64,000 nucleotides of DNA from Winogradskyella thalassocola (GTDB lineage Bacteria > Bacteroidota > Bacteroidia > Flavobacteriales > Flavobacteriaceae). How positions within the stretch are numbered: the stretch's first letter is position 1; every line of letters starts with the position of its first letter. Under the pieces are notes generated by a model. The model searched no databases, was not told the origin of the DNA, and was given only the letters and a program-made list of their open reading frames with translations. Both the position numbers and the translations under genes were made by a program. The stretch spans positions 1,116,001 through 1,180,000 of the forward strand of contig NZ_FNCZ01000001.1 in NCBI RefSeq assembly GCF_900099995.1, written 5' to 3'. This document shows, in pieces, positions 63,822-64,000 of this stretch.

Positions 63822-64000
63822 ATGAAAAATTTAATCATTTTAATTACGCTCATATTATGCACTAATAATGCATTGGCCCAAGTAGGAATTGGTACTACAG
63901 ATCCCAAAAGCACGTTAGATATAAACGGAAACTTATCTCTTAAAGTTGTGAGTTTAAATGGAGGGCCAAGTGGTGCTGCAACCTCTATTGATGATGGTGT
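63822..64000 (+). CDS. Secreted protein of unknown function, start only
   Basis: The frame opens at the ATG at 63822 and runs to the window edge (59 codons seen). It has a signal peptide ending near NNALAQ (residue 20), then VGIGTTDPKSTLDINGNLSL. This opening is common in flavobacterial tail-fibre-like or repeat-rich surface proteins of unknown role. It starts 18 bases after the GH97 stop, but is probably not functionally linked to starch use. Confidence 0.7.
   Translation, partial: MKNLIILITLILCTNNALAQVGIGTTDPKSTLDINGNLSLKVVSLNGGPSGAATSIDDG

Noticed and set aside
1..64000. CRISPR array, insertion sequence, prophage or rRNA genes
   Set aside because: No regularly spaced direct repeats, transposase or integrase genes, phage structural genes or rRNA sequences were seen.

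Overview
The window looks like a chromosomal segment of a Bacteroidota species, most likely a (marine) Flavobacteriaceae member. The evidence is AT-rich DNA, SusC/SusD pairs, abundant lipoproteins, several C-terminal type IX secretion (T9SS) sorting domains, and promoters of the Bacteroidota type (TAnnTTTG at -7). The species cannot be named from the sequence alone. Two complete polysaccharide utilization systems lie side by side, separated by a scarred intergenic region at about 36.5-37.05 kb.

Region 1 (1-36.5 kb) is a pectin locus. From the left edge it holds a minus-strand cluster: a partial BNR/sialidase-like lipoprotein, a GH43 enzyme, a Gfo/Idh/MocA oxidoreductase, a GH88/GH105 unsaturated galacturonyl hydrolase, a cupin, a DUF4861 lipoprotein and an alpha/beta hydrolase. 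A GH28 polygalacturonase follows. Next come secreted T9SS enzymes: two PL1 pectate lyases, a 1346-residue CE8 pectin methylesterase and a 275-residue protein of unknown role. Then comes a SusC-SusD-DUF4957/DUF5123 lipoprotein-PL1 operon, a LacI-family regulator, and an eight-gene minus-strand operon kduI-kduD-uxaC-dctP-dctQ-dctM-uxaB-uxaA. The logic is surface demethylation and cleavage, import of oligogalacturonides through SusCD, periplasmic trimming to galacturonate and unsaturated uronate, TRAP uptake, and conversion of both to 2-keto-3-deoxygluconate (KDG). KDG kinase and aldolase are not in the window.

A 14-bp palindrome, TGTAATCGATTACA, occurs seven times (six exact, one with one mismatch), each time in front of a pectin gene or operon. 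In six of the seven it abuts or overlaps a TAnnTTTG-like -7 element (exact in five, one mismatch in the sixth). It is the probable operator of the local LacI regulator.

The boundary (36.5-37.05 kb) carries the 3' half of a tRNA-Leu(UAG), including its terminator, without the 5' half. This is the kind of scar left at an attachment site of an integrating element.

Region 2 (37-63.8 kb) is a starch/alpha-glucan (sus-type) locus. The minus-strand arm is SusC, SusD, a SusE-like lipoprotein, a lipoprotein with three tandem starch-binding-type modules, and a T9SS-secreted GH13 alpha-amylase. The plus-strand arm is a LacI regulator, an MFS maltose/maltodextrin transporter, beta-phosphoglucomutase, a GH65 phosphorylase, three GH13 lipoproteins, a GH31 and a GH97 alpha-glucosidase. 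An 18-bp palindrome CACGAAAACGTTTTCGTG lies between the divergent arms and is the probable operator. Three near-identical palindromic elements sit between the genes of the plus-strand arm. The window ends in the start of a secreted protein of unknown function.
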